A stretch of DNA of 36,913 nucleotides from an uncultured Caryophanales bacterium (GTDB taxonomy: Bacteria; Bacillota_I; Bacilli_A; RF39; UBA660): contig CAMOID010000007.1 of the NCBI GenBank assembly GCA_946615975.1, forward strand, positions 1 to 36,913, in the 5' to 3' direction. Each line of letters opens with the position of its first letter. Within the stretch, counting starts at the first letter, position 1. Both the position numbers and the translations under genes were made by a program. Below, in pieces: positions 25,913 through 34,121 of this stretch. The notes under the pieces are model-generated. The model was not told the origin of the DNA, did no database searches, and was given only the letters and a program-made list of their open reading frames with translations.

Positions 25913-26659
25913 ATGAAAAGAGTAAGTGTTTATTTAATTATATTTATTTTATGTTCTTTTATTTTCGTACCGATAGTATGTGCAGAAGATGAAGAAGAAC
26001 AATCAACATGTGACTCTGTTAAATTAAGAGATCTAAAGAAACAAGCCGAAAATGTTACGGGAACATCCGAGTTTGTATATAACAATGATAATCAAGTAAT
26101 AGGATTTAATTATGTTATATATAATATACCGGATGATATGTATGTAACTTATACTGGAATGAAATCTCAAAAAGTAGATACTTTAGAAATTAGTGAAAAT
26201 GTTGTTGTTGATCCTGAAACTGGTATTGGTAAAGTATTTGATGATAACTTAACTGATATTTATAGTGTTATATTTACAGTTTATCAAAAGTCAGCAGAGT
26301 GCGTAGATAAGCTCTATACATTTAGTATTAAAAAATTAAGATATAATAGTTATTCAGAATTAGAATTATGCCAATACGAAGGACTTGAAGATTATATATA
26401 TTGCCAACCTTGGGTTGATACAGAATTCCCATATAGTTCTGAAGAAGTTAAAAAAAGAATAGAAAGCAAAATAAAAAATGAACAAGAAAAAACAAAATCA
26501 GAATGTGTTTCTTGTAGTGAAAATCAAAAAAATGAAGAAGAATATAACAAATTAGTTATGATTAGAAGTATTGTTATATTTGGATTAATATCAGGAATCA
26601 TAATAGATTTAGTTGTTATAATTAATCTATTTAGAAAGGTTGGAGAGAATAGAATATGA
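25913..26659 (+). CDS. Surface ectodomain protein X2
   Basis: Paralogue of X1, 248 aa: signal peptide (about 1-24, 'IVCA-ED'), ectodomain with 'YNIPDDMYVTY' and 'DDNLTDIYS', then the shared motif 'LRYNSYSELELC' and 'YCQPW'. A 'CVSC' pair precedes the C-terminal membrane helix near 218-240. Its stop is the only TGA in the window and is part of the ATGA overlap with Y2; readthrough would add only four codons before a TAG. The overlap mirrors the coupled X1-Y1 pair. Promoter: the extended -10 at 25884. Confidence 0.75.
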   Translation: MKRVSVYLIIFILCSFIFVPIVCAEDEEEQSTCDSVKLRDLKKQAENVTGTSEFVYNNDNQVIGFNYVIYNIPDDMYVTYTGMKSQKVDTLEISENVVVDPETGIGKVFDDNLTDIYSVIFTVYQKSAECVDKLYTFSIKKLRYNSYSELELCQYEGLEDYIYCQPWVDTEFPYSSEEVKKRIESKIKNEQEKTKSECVSCSENQKNEEEYNKLVMIRSIVIFGLISGIIIDLVVIINLFRKVGENRI

Positions 26660-27579
26660 AAAAGAAAATAGAAAAAGAAGAAAATAACTATTCACATGAA
26701 TATGCTCCAGTTATTAAAGCATTTATAGTTTTATTTATTTTAATTGCTTTATTAGTTGGTGTCATATATTATCAACCTACTAGAAAACCTTTAGTTGAAG
26801 ATCCAAATACATTAAAAACAAATGAAAAAATTGTTAATACTGATACAACTTGTGATGGTAATAATGCAAAAAATATTAAAAATGATGCTGATAAAGTATC
26901 TTTAATATATGAAGTGGTAGATGATTACTTTTTTGGTTATATGGCTGAAAGTGATACTGACTTAAATGAAAATGGAATAATTGATGAAGAACCAGTTATC
27001 GAAAATATTGGTTATGCATTAAGATTAAAGCTTTTTAATGTTACTGATAATCTAGTTGTTGAAATCACTAATAATATTGATGATACTGTTAAAACATTCC
27101 GTAGTACAGATGTTACTCAGGATGGATATATTACATGGTTTGAAAGTGAAAATGTTTTCATGAGAACTTACACTGTTAAAATATATTCAATAAATTGTAT
27201 TGATCAATTATATCGTGAATTTACTGTTGATCTTCCAAAATATAATTATAATTCAAGATCTATGGATTGTTCTTATGAATTCACAAAAGATTTAGAGGTT
27301 TGTCAACCATTTATCTTTAGTAATGCAACTGAAGCTACAGAACTAAAAAAATTCAGATCTGAAATTCAAAAAGCGTATAAAGAATATCAAAAGGGAACGA
27401 CTACTACAGTTCAAATAGATACTGAAGAAAAAGATGATAATAAAAATAATAATAAATATGAAGAGATTGTTGAAAAAATAACAAATATTGTAAAAGACAA
27501 TTATATTACTGTTGGAATTATATGTAGTGCGATATTGGTACTAGTAATTATAGTTATTATAAAGAAAGGAAGAAAATAA
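26656..27579 (+). CDS. Surface ectodomain protein Y2
   Basis: Paralogue of Y1, 307 aa: a Lys/Glu-rich cytoplasmic head, a membrane helix near 21-42 and an ectodomain with 'NVTDNLVVEIT'. The shared motif is 'LPKYNYNSRSMDC' with a second cysteine in 'VCQPF'. An extra Asp/Asn/Lys-rich linker ('EEKDDNKNNNKYEE') precedes a second membrane helix near 283-303. It overlaps X2 by four bases. The giant protein B gene starts two bases after its stop, so X2, Y2, giant B and the 146-aa gene form one tight operon. Function unknown. Confidence 0.75.
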   Translation: MKKKIEKEENNYSHEYAPVIKAFIVLFILIALLVGVIYYQPTRKPLVEDPNTLKTNEKIVNTDTTCDGNNAKNIKNDADKVSLIYEVVDDYFFGYMAESDTDLNENGIIDEEPVIENIGYALRLKLFNVTDNLVVEITNNIDDTVKTFRSTDVTQDGYITWFESENVFMRTYTVKIYSINCIDQLYREFTVDLPKYNYNSRSMDCSYEFTKDLEVCQPFIFSNATEATELKKFRSEIQKAYKEYQKGTTTTVQIDTEEKDDNKNNNKYEEIVEKITNIVKDNYITVGIICSAILVLVIIVIIKKGRK

Positions 27580-27580
27580 T

Positions 27581-30500
27581 ATGAAAAAGAAAATATTATT
27601 TGTAGCCTTATTAATTATTAGTATATTAACTATTGATAATATATATGCTGCTACACCTTCAACATCTTTTTATGCAACAGTAAGAAGTGTTGGTCGTGAT
27701 GGTGCTGATACAAATTGTACATACACTGCAAATACAGGACACTATAGTACTAATATTTTTAAAATAAAGGCTTCTAATGTAGAATATGATGCATTTTGTA
27801 TTGATCCAGGTAAAGGAATTCCTGGAGGAAATTTAACTTGTGAAATGATGGATTCATCATCTTATCCAATGATATATGCTAGTCTTTTAAATCAATCGTT
27901 AATGGGTGAAGGTCAACTTGTTAAGGATATCGTTTTTAGAACACTAGGTATAATGGAAAGACAATCATTAGTATTTACTGAAACTGGATCAACTGGTGAA
28001 TTTAATACTAATAAAAATAATGTAATCTTAACATTGTTATGGGCTCGTAAAGTATCTGAGCATGGTATTGCTGTTCCTGGTCCACAAAATTTTGATTATC
28101 CTAAAGGTGGCGTTTGGGATACAGCTGGTGGCTATATAGGAAATGCTATTCAATATTGGACTGGTAATTATACTGGAGATAGAACACCACCTCCAACTAA
28201 TACAGAAAATCTTGCTGGTATTAAAGAAACATCTGGTTTAATTGGTAACTATTTTAAATTAGAAAAACTTTCAACAGATCCAGCAAATCCAAGATATAGA
28301 GTAACTACTTTATCTGGTGGTCAAGCTGCAGAAGTTGTAATAAGTGGTGTAGATGGTACAGTAGTTAATGTTGAACAACCATGGAATGGAACTAGTGCTA
28401 TATTTTCTTATAAAGTACCAAGATCTAAGGAATGTTTAGGTAAAGCAATGATTAGTGGTGTTATACCTGGAGTTGCAACAATGGGCGATGTACCATATTT
28501 ATGTAGTGCTTCTGGAAATACACAATCATATGTTGCTTTGATGCCTGGTAATGCTACTGATAAATTTACTAATCTTCCTGTTGAAGATTGTAATTCATGT
28601 GATGAGCATGATCATAAAGAAGAGAAAGAGTCTGGTACAACTAGTACTAATTCTGTAGATGGTAGTCATCTAGAAACAATTGATGTAAGTCTTTGTTGTT
28701 TAGATTCTACGCATTCATTTATGGAAGAATACAAAATAGATGATTTATATGAAGCAACTACAAATACATATATTGATGTTAATTATTATACAAATAAATG
28801 TGGTAATGATGATTTCTACGATAAAGAATTAAATGATAAGTTAAAAGAGTATACAGGAAATATGGAAACTACTACAGAAAAAGTTGAAAACTATTGTAGA
28901 GTACTTTGTGTTGAAAATATGGCTGTCGATGTTCCTGGTTCTATTAGTTCTGCTACTGGTAAATATTTTAAATTAACTGAAGTAGAAGGTGGTGGAAAAG
29001 GTCCTAAGATAAAAGGAACTAAAGCATGTCGTATAAGAATCGATTATAGAACATTAAGAGCACATTATGAACAAGCTATAAATGGTAAAGTTACAGATGG
29101 AAAAAATAGAGGTATAAGTAATGCAAACGATGGAGAAGTATATTGGTTTAATAAATATCAAGATGAACAAGCTTGGGCTGATTTATTAAATAATCCACAA
29201 GCAGAGCATAGAACACATACTGCTCATCCAACTAAAATGACTTTTACAAGAGACGTTTGTACTAAATCGAAAACTTATACAGCTGCTCCTGGAAAGTCAG
29301 TTAACGTTTATTCTTATAATTCAGATGGTAAATGTTCTAGTTATACTGAAAAAGCATGTGCTTCAACAGAAACTAAAAACTGTGAATTTTCTGGTTACGA
29401 AAATGAACAAGAATCGAAAGAATCAACACCTAGAGCTTGTACAACAACATATGACACTTATGAAATTAAACCCAAATCTTATTTAGGTGCATCATCTTCT
29501 GGTAGTGGAGCTTCACAAGAATACACAGTAAAATATTATGATATATATTCTAGGGTCGATTTTCCATATGGTTCTAATTCGTTTTCTGGTGTTGACATTA
29601 AAACTAATACTACTACACATACACATACATATAGAAGATATTCTAAGTATAATTTAAATGTCTCTGATTGTACTGCTGCTGTAAATGCTACAGTTGCTAA
29701 TTATCCATCAAGCAAAGGATGGTCTCATACAGGTGGTAGTATTGATGGAGATCAATATGAAACAACACATAAAGATTATAAAACACAAAATCCTGCTTCA
29801 AAATGGTCGACTCATTCTAGTAGTGCATCTACTGCGAAAACTAATTTTGGAAATAAGAAAAGAATGGCTAATGACTTAGAAAAAATAATCAAAGGTTGTG
29901 AAACGTTCTTTGATTCGCAACCTGAAGGATATGATTTGAATATAACTGCTAATTTCCATTACATGCAAGTATATTTAGATGCTAATAGAAATAATGCTCA
30001 ACAAGAATATACTGTTCCATTTGGAACTGTTAAATGTGGTAGTGGATGTGATTGTCCAAAAGTAGTTAATAATCAAGCAACTTCAGGTATATTTAAACAA
30101 GCAACTGAACAAATGAAGGATGTTAAGGAGCTACCAGAACAAATTATTAAAGCTGCTCAAGATATGAATGATACAGCTGCTCCATTTGAAAAGAATGTAA
30201 GAGAAGATATTGTCTACACTGCAACATGTCAATTCCCAGATCCTGCTGAGGATGGTCAAATGACATTATATCCAGGACCTCAATATCAAAGTGGAACATC
30301 TATAAGTGGAGAATTATTAAATAAAGCAACTGGACATAAATATCAATATGCATTGTTCTTAACAACTTATAGTACTGATTACCAAACATGGTGGGATATT
30401 TCTGGATTAGGAACAAAGAGAACAAAAGATAAATTTATGCATGAATTCAATAATCATGATACATGTGCAACTTCAGGAGAAGGAAAAGCATTATCAACTG

Positions 30501-31180
30501 GTGGTGCTGAAAATTTAAAAAAAGGTGTTTCAAAAGTACCTTTCACTTGTACTTTACAAGTTCGTGATGGTGGTATGAGAATTGGTTCATGCTGTACAAA
30601 CTTAACTTCTGATTTAAATGGATGTTGTAAAACATTTAATAATAATGAAGTATTTGAATTTAGAGTTGTAGATCCAAAGAATATGTTCCCAGGTGGTATG
30701 TTTAAAGCTTCAAATATAGCAAAGAACTGGAAGAAAGATGATGGAACATATGAAACTGCAAGAACATATAAGAAAATACATGATGATGCAGTTGCAGATA
30801 AAACATATTCTAAAGAAAACATGACATATTCATTTAGAATTGATACTAATGCTATTAGATTAATTAAACAATATAATGATACTCATGATTATGATTCATT
30901 TGATAATAATAAGACTTGTACATGTAATAGTGGTCCTGAAGATGATTCCTGTGGAACTATCACACCTGGAGGATCTTGTCAATCAGGCGATACATGGACA
31001 TATTCATGTAGCAAGTGTAAGAGTGATTTCTTAACATCATTAAGTGATTCAATTGGTGTAATTCCTGGTGTAGGAAATACAAGTAAGAAAATTTGGAATT
31101 CAGTTAAATTTACAAGTATTGCTTCACTTAGAAATGATGATAAATCAAATGAATATACTGCAGGAGTTCATTGGGCATAG
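27581..31180 (+). CDS. Giant cysteine-rich secreted protein B, paralogue of giant A with a different N-terminal module
   Basis: The 1199-aa protein has a signal peptide (about 1-24, 'IYA-AT'). Its N-terminal ~200 residues are unrelated to giant A and lack an NlpC/P60 site. They contain 'YDAFCIDPG' (C73) and 'ILTLLWARK' (W154), which recall the Cys and Gln-x-A-hydrophobic-Trp motifs of thioester adhesin domains. The Gln position is Leu150, so no thioester bond is expected if the alignment is right. From about residue 340 it follows giant A: 'SATGKYFKL', 'TLYPGPQ', 'GHKYQYALFLTTY', 'DGGMRIGSC', 'EVFEFRVVDPK', 'CSKCKSDFL' and a final 'VHWA'. There is no anchor. It probably works with X2, Y2 and the 146-aa protein encoded beside it. 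Confidence 0.75.
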   Translation: MKKKILFVALLIISILTIDNIYAATPSTSFYATVRSVGRDGADTNCTYTANTGHYSTNIFKIKASNVEYDAFCIDPGKGIPGGNLTCEMMDSSSYPMIYASLLNQSLMGEGQLVKDIVFRTLGIMERQSLVFTETGSTGEFNTNKNNVILTLLWARKVSEHGIAVPGPQNFDYPKGGVWDTAGGYIGNAIQYWTGNYTGDRTPPPTNTENLAGIKETSGLIGNYFKLEKLSTDPANPRYRVTTLSGGQAAEVVISGVDGTVVNVEQPWNGTSAIFSYKVPRSKECLGKAMISGVIPGVATMGDVPYLCSASGNTQSYVALMPGNATDKFTNLPVEDCNSCDEHDHKEEKESGTTSTNSVDGSHLETIDVSLCCLDSTHSFMEEYKIDDLYEATTNTYIDVNYYTNKCGNDDFYDKELNDKLKEYTGNMETTTEKVENYCRVLCVENMAVDVPGSISSATGKYFKLTEVEGGGKGPKIKGTKACRIRIDYRTLRAHYEQAINGKVTDGKNRGISNANDGEVYWFNKYQDEQAWADLLNNPQAEHRTHTAHPTKMTFTRDVCTKSKTYTAAPGKSVNVYSYNSDGKCSSYTEKACASTETKNCEFSGYENEQESKESTPRACTTTYDTYEIKPKSYLGASSSGSGASQEYTVKYYDIYSRVDFPYGSNSFSGVDIKTNTTTHTHTYRRYSKYNLNVSDCTAAVNATVANYPSSKGWSHTGGSIDGDQYETTHKDYKTQNPASKWSTHSSSASTAKTNFGNKKRMANDLEKIIKGCETFFDSQPEGYDLNITANFHYMQVYLDANRNNAQQEYTVPFGTVKCGSGCDCPKVVNNQATSGIFKQATEQMKDVKELPEQIIKAAQDMNDTAAPFEKNVREDIVYTATCQFPDPAEDGQMTLYPGPQYQSGTSISGELLNKATGHKYQYALFLTTYSTDYQTWWDISGLGTKRTKDKFMHEFNNHDTCATSGEGKALSTGGAENLKKGVSKVPFTCTLQVRDGGMRIGSCCTNLTSDLNGCCKTFNNNEVFEFRVVDPKNMFPGGMFKASNIAKNWKKDDGTYETARTYKKIHDDAVADKTYSKENMTYSFRIDTNAIRLIKQYNDTHDYDSFDNNKTCTCNSGPEDDSCGTITPGGSCQSGDTWTYSCSKCKSDFLTSLSDSIGVIPGVGNTSKKIWNSVKFTSIASLRNDDKSNEYTAGVHWA

Positions 31181-31642
31181 GAGGTAAAAGATGAAAGAAA
31201 GTATGTGGGGATATTGGTTCATAGTTTTAGGACTATCAATCATGTCAGTAATGATGTTATTACAAAACTATACAACAACAAATGAACAAGATTATTACTT
31301 AATAAAGAATGTACTAGAAGCAAGTATGTATGAATCAGTAGATTATGCATATTTCAGAGATACATCAAGAATAAGAATGAATACAGAGAAATTTGTTGAA
31401 AACTTTGTAAGAAGATTTGCAGAGTCAGTAAATATCAATAAAACATATGATATAAACTTTTACCAAATCTATGAAGATCCACCAGCTGCATCAGTAGAGA
31501 TAAAATCTGATGGAGATGGAAAAGAAGGAAAAGTAGAAGCTGATGATACAGTAACAAATAGATTAACAGGAATACTATACACAAACCAATTCTATAATCC
31601 AAGTGTAGTAGTATTTAACCCTGAAAATTAATCAAATAAAAA
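31168..31642 (+). repeat. Exact 475-bp direct repeat, copy 2
   Basis: Identical to 23768-24242. The flanking sequences diverge at once: the upstream giant genes are only paralogous and the downstream terminators differ. Confidence 0.95.
31191..31631 (+). CDS. Pilin-like small membrane protein, 146 aa, copy 2
   Basis: Base-for-base identical to the gene at 23791, including the GGAGG ribosome-binding site that overlaps the giant gene's stop. One N-terminal hydrophobic helix is followed by an extracellular domain. Identity at synonymous sites, next to diverged giant genes, means either very recent copying (gene conversion) or a collapsed assembly. It closes the second cassette and is followed by a bidirectional terminator. 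Confidence 0.78.
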   Translation: MKESMWGYWFIVLGLSIMSVMMLLQNYTTTNEQDYYLIKNVLEASMYESVDYAYFRDTSRIRMNTEKFVENFVRRFAESVNINKTYDINFYQIYEDPPAASVEIKSDGDGKEGKVEADDTVTNRLTGILYTNQFYNPSVVVFNPEN

Positions 31643-31666
31643 CGAGATATTAAATCTCGTTTTTTT
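31638..31666. terminator. Bidirectional terminator at the end of the surface locus
   Basis: AAAACGAGAT pairs with ATCTCGTTTT around ATTAA. It converges with the CapA-like gene. Confidence 0.9.
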
Positions 31667-31667
31667 G

Positions 31668-32918
31668 TTATCTAAATTCTTCAGGAATAATTCTAGTATA
31701 TAAATTATTTATATATGTCTTATTTAATCCTGTGTTATACATATAATGATTTGTTTCATAAGTATCATTATACATAGATAAAGGAATCATTCTAAAGTCT
31801 TTTTTATCTTTATTAAAATAATTAATAATAGGTTCTGTTGTTATTTTATTAAATGTAACTTTATTATCATTTAATTCTATATCTAAGTTAGCTAGTAATG
31901 CAATTTGATAAGCTTTAACATAATCTGGACCAGCACGTCCATCTAAATTATCATCTGCTGAAGTAAAATTACCAAGAGAGTAGAATACTAAAGTTTTGTA
32001 ACCATCATCACTTGTATACCATTCAATAGGTTGCATACAGTGTGAATGTGAACCTAAAACAACATCAACTTTTTCTTCATTTAATAATTTTGATAAAGCA
32101 TGTTGATCAACTTCACGTTCTTCAAAATGGAATTCTTGACCCCAGTGCATTATTGCTACTAGAACATCACATTCTTTTCTTAATGCTCTTATTTCTTTTC
32201 TCATTAATTCTTTATTTTCTTCAGATATAACATTATAACTTGGAGGATTTCTATATAATCCTAATCTCCATGATTCTTCATTTGTAATATATTTACCAAA
32301 GTCATTCATACCTAATGCATAAGCAATAAATCCAACTTTAACTCCATTAATTTCTTTTATTCTAAAGTTAGCTCTGTCTTCTTTAGATTTATAAGAACCA
32401 ACTGACATTATGTTAGTATTATTTTTTAAATAATCTATTGTATTATTAATACCATCAATTCCTCGATCAGTTGAGTGATTATTAGTTGTACCTAAGACAT
32501 CAATAGAATTATTATTTAATCCTTGTATTATATTTTGAGGAGTACAAAATTCATATCCATATCCATTTACTTTTAAATTATTATTATCAGTAATGGTTGT
32601 TTCTAAATTACCAATTGTTATATCATCTTTCTTAAAATATTTATCTCCAACCATCGATAGATATGTATTTGGATCATCACCTTGATTAATTGAATCTAAG
32701 TATAATCCTTCAAACATTATATCTCCAATTAAAGTTAAATTAACTTTCTTTTTAACTTCTTTTTTCTTTGTAATCTTTTCAATTATATTTGAATCATTAT
32801 CATCTTTATTACTATTTTTATTATGATCTACTATATATCCATATATAAGAGTAATACCTACTAATAATATTACAAATATGAACTTCCAAATAGGTTTAAT
32901 TCTCTTTCTTTTAGCCAT
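31668..32918 (-). CDS. CapA-family membrane-anchored metallophosphatase-like protein
   Basis: The protein has a Lys/Arg-rich head ('MAKRKRIKPIWK'), a membrane helix near 13-32 and a polar Asn/Asp/Lys linker. The CapA (PGA_cap) calcineurin-like fold follows: 'IGDIMF', 'IGNLETTI', 'TNNHSTDRG', 'IMHWGQEFHF' and 'GSHSHCMQP'. CapA/PgsA proteins take part in polyglutamate or other capsule synthesis. Without pgsB/pgsC genes nearby, the substrate here is uncertain. I choose the ATG at 32918, preceded by GGTGAT, over the upstream ATG at 32945, which would add 'MIKYIYGDN' ahead of the basic head. A minus-strand TGA-TAAAAT near 32936 may be the promoter, divergent from recX. Confidence 0.88.
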   Translation of the reverse strand: MAKRKRIKPIWKFIFVILLVGITLIYGYIVDHNKNSNKDDNDSNIIEKITKKKEVKKKVNLTLIGDIMFEGLYLDSINQGDDPNTYLSMVGDKYFKKDDITIGNLETTITDNNNLKVNGYGYEFCTPQNIIQGLNNNSIDVLGTTNNHSTDRGIDGINNTIDYLKNNTNIMSVGSYKSKEDRANFRIKEINGVKVGFIAYALGMNDFGKYITNEESWRLGLYRNPPSYNVISEENKELMRKEIRALRKECDVLVAIMHWGQEFHFEEREVDQHALSKLLNEEKVDVVLGSHSHCMQPIEWYTSDDGYKTLVFYSLGNFTSADDNLDGRAGPDYVKAYQIALLANLDIELNDNKVTFNKITTEPIINYFNKDKKDFRMIPLSMYNDTYETNHYMYNTGLNKTYINNLYTRIIPEEFR

Positions 32919-32959
32919 ATTATCACCGTAAATATATTTTATCATATATTAATATTATA

Positions 32960-32968
32960 TGGTATAAT
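32960..32968 (+). promoter_or_regulatory. Extended -10 promoter of recX
   Basis: TGG-TATAAT 20 bases before the recX start codon. The -35 is weak. Confidence 0.6.
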
Positions 32969-32988
32969 CAATCTAGGAGGAAATCCAT

Positions 32989-33741
32989 ATGAAGATACAA
33001 AAATTTGTAAAAGATAATGGCAACAAGTATAAAGTTTATGTGGATGATGAAGTTTATAAATTATATGATGATATTATTGTTAAATATGGTTTAACAATGA
33101 AATCATCTATTTCAAAAGAAGAATTTGATAAAGTACTAGAAGAGAATGATAAACTTTCTTCCTATTATGAATCAATTAAATATATATCTAGAAAAATGAG
33201 AAGTACAAAAGAAATTAAAGAGTATTTAAGAAATAAAGATATAAGTGAAGATGTCATAAATGAAACAATTAATAAATTAAAAGAAAATAATTTTTTGAAT
33301 GATGATTTATATTTAAAAGCATATGTTACTGATAGATTAAATCTTTCTAATGATGGACCAAATAAAATAAAAAAGAATTTAATTAAATTAGGAATATTTG
33401 AAAATAAAATAAATGAATATTTATCTAATATAGATGAAGAAATATATATTGATAGAATAAAATCATATGCTGATAAAAAAATAAAAGTTAATCATACAAA
33501 TTCAGGTATTATGTTAAAAGCTAAATTACAACAAGATTTAGTTAATTTGGGATATGATAGAAGTATGGTAATATCTATACTATCTAGTTATTCTATAAAT
33601 GATCAAGATGCTTATAATAAAGAATTAGATAAAATTACTAAAAGATTATCTAAGAAGTATGAAGGTAAAGAATTAGAGTATAAAATAAAAGAAGCTATGT
33701 ATCGAAAAGGCTTTAAGAAAGGCGATTACTATGAAGAATAA
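32989..33741 (+). CDS. recX: RecA regulator RecX
   Basis: At 250 aa it has the usual length for the Bacillota form. After an N-terminal lead the three-helix RecX repeats are clear: 'YISRKMRSTKEIKEYLRNK', 'VINETINKLKENNFLNDDLY', and 'GPNKIKKNLIKLGI', with further copies toward the C-terminus ('KLQQDLVNLGYDRSMV', 'YRKGFKKGDY'). RecX binds RecA filaments and modulates recombination and the SOS response. GGAGG precedes the start. Its end overlaps the next gene by 11 bases. recA is not in the window. Confidence 0.93.
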   Translation: MKIQKFVKDNGNKYKVYVDDEVYKLYDDIIVKYGLTMKSSISKEEFDKVLEENDKLSSYYESIKYISRKMRSTKEIKEYLRNKDISEDVINETINKLKENNFLNDDLYLKAYVTDRLNLSNDGPNKIKKNLIKLGIFENKINEYLSNIDEEIYIDRIKSYADKKIKVNHTNSGIMLKAKLQQDLVNLGYDRSMVISILSSYSINDQDAYNKELDKITKRLSKKYEGKELEYKIKEAMYRKGFKKGDYYEE

Positions 33742-34066
33742 ATATCAAAGGTTAAATAAAGAAGAAAAAAAAGATGCAATTAAAAGATATAAATCAAATG
33801 AAGATAATTTATCTTTATATAATAGATTAAAAAGATTACAAATTGTATTATTAATAGGTGCTTTATTAGGAATAGGTGTTATTATTTATTTAGTTGTTAC
33901 TCAAGATAAATGGTTTTATATTGCTGAATATGGATTCATGATTGTATTCTGTGTAGTTTTATATATGTTTTGTAAAACTACTCTTGAAAGAAAGTATAAT
34001 GAATTTTTAATTAATGAATCTAAGAAAGAAAAAGAAGACAAGCAAAGTAAAAAGAAGAGTAAATAA
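33731..34066 (+). CDS. Small two-helix membrane protein, 111 aa
   Basis: A basic N-terminal helix ('KNKYQRLNKEEKKDAIKRY') is followed by two membrane helices (about 36-58 and 66-84) and a Lys/Glu/Ser tail ending 'KKKSK'. The gene starts inside recX, so it is co-translated. I do not recognise the family. It resembles small membrane proteins found after recX in related genomes only in general shape. A 13-bp-stem terminator overlaps its stop. Confidence 0.68.
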   Translation: MKNKYQRLNKEEKKDAIKRYKSNEDNLSLYNRLKRLQIVLLIGALLGIGVIIYLVVTQDKWFYIAEYGFMIVFCVVLYMFCKTTLERKYNEFLINESKKEKEDKQSKKKSK

Positions 34067-34080
34067 TACTTTTCTTTTTA
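34049..34080 (+). terminator. Intrinsic terminator overlapping the stop codon
   Basis: AAAAAGAAGAGTA (34049-34061) pairs, with one G-T, with TACTTTTCTTTTT (34067-34079). The stop codon is in the loop. Confidence 0.8.
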
Positions 34081-34121
34081 TTTGTATGATAAAATAGTAT
34101 AAAGAAAAAGGAGTGTTGTAT

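Noticed and set aside
26657-26671. UGA read as tryptophan at the end of X2
   Set aside because: Readthrough would add only four codons before TAG, the TGA forms a normal ATGA overlap, and TGG is the tryptophan codon everywhere else.
20405-30822. Short frames at 20405-20587, 21835-22056, 23006-23191, 29685-29879 and 30454-30822
   Set aside because: All lie inside the two giant genes in other frames or strands; their residue composition is what repeated Asp/Asn/Thr codons give when read out of frame.
20289-31631. Tad or type IV pilus, or conjugation locus
   Set aside because: Despite the pilin-like 146-aa protein and NlpC/P60 domain, there is no ATPase, platform protein, prepilin peptidase, relaxase or coupling protein.
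23768-31642. Composite transposon bounded by the 475-bp repeats
   Set aside because: The repeats encode a membrane protein, not a transposase, and have no terminal inverted repeats or target-site duplications.
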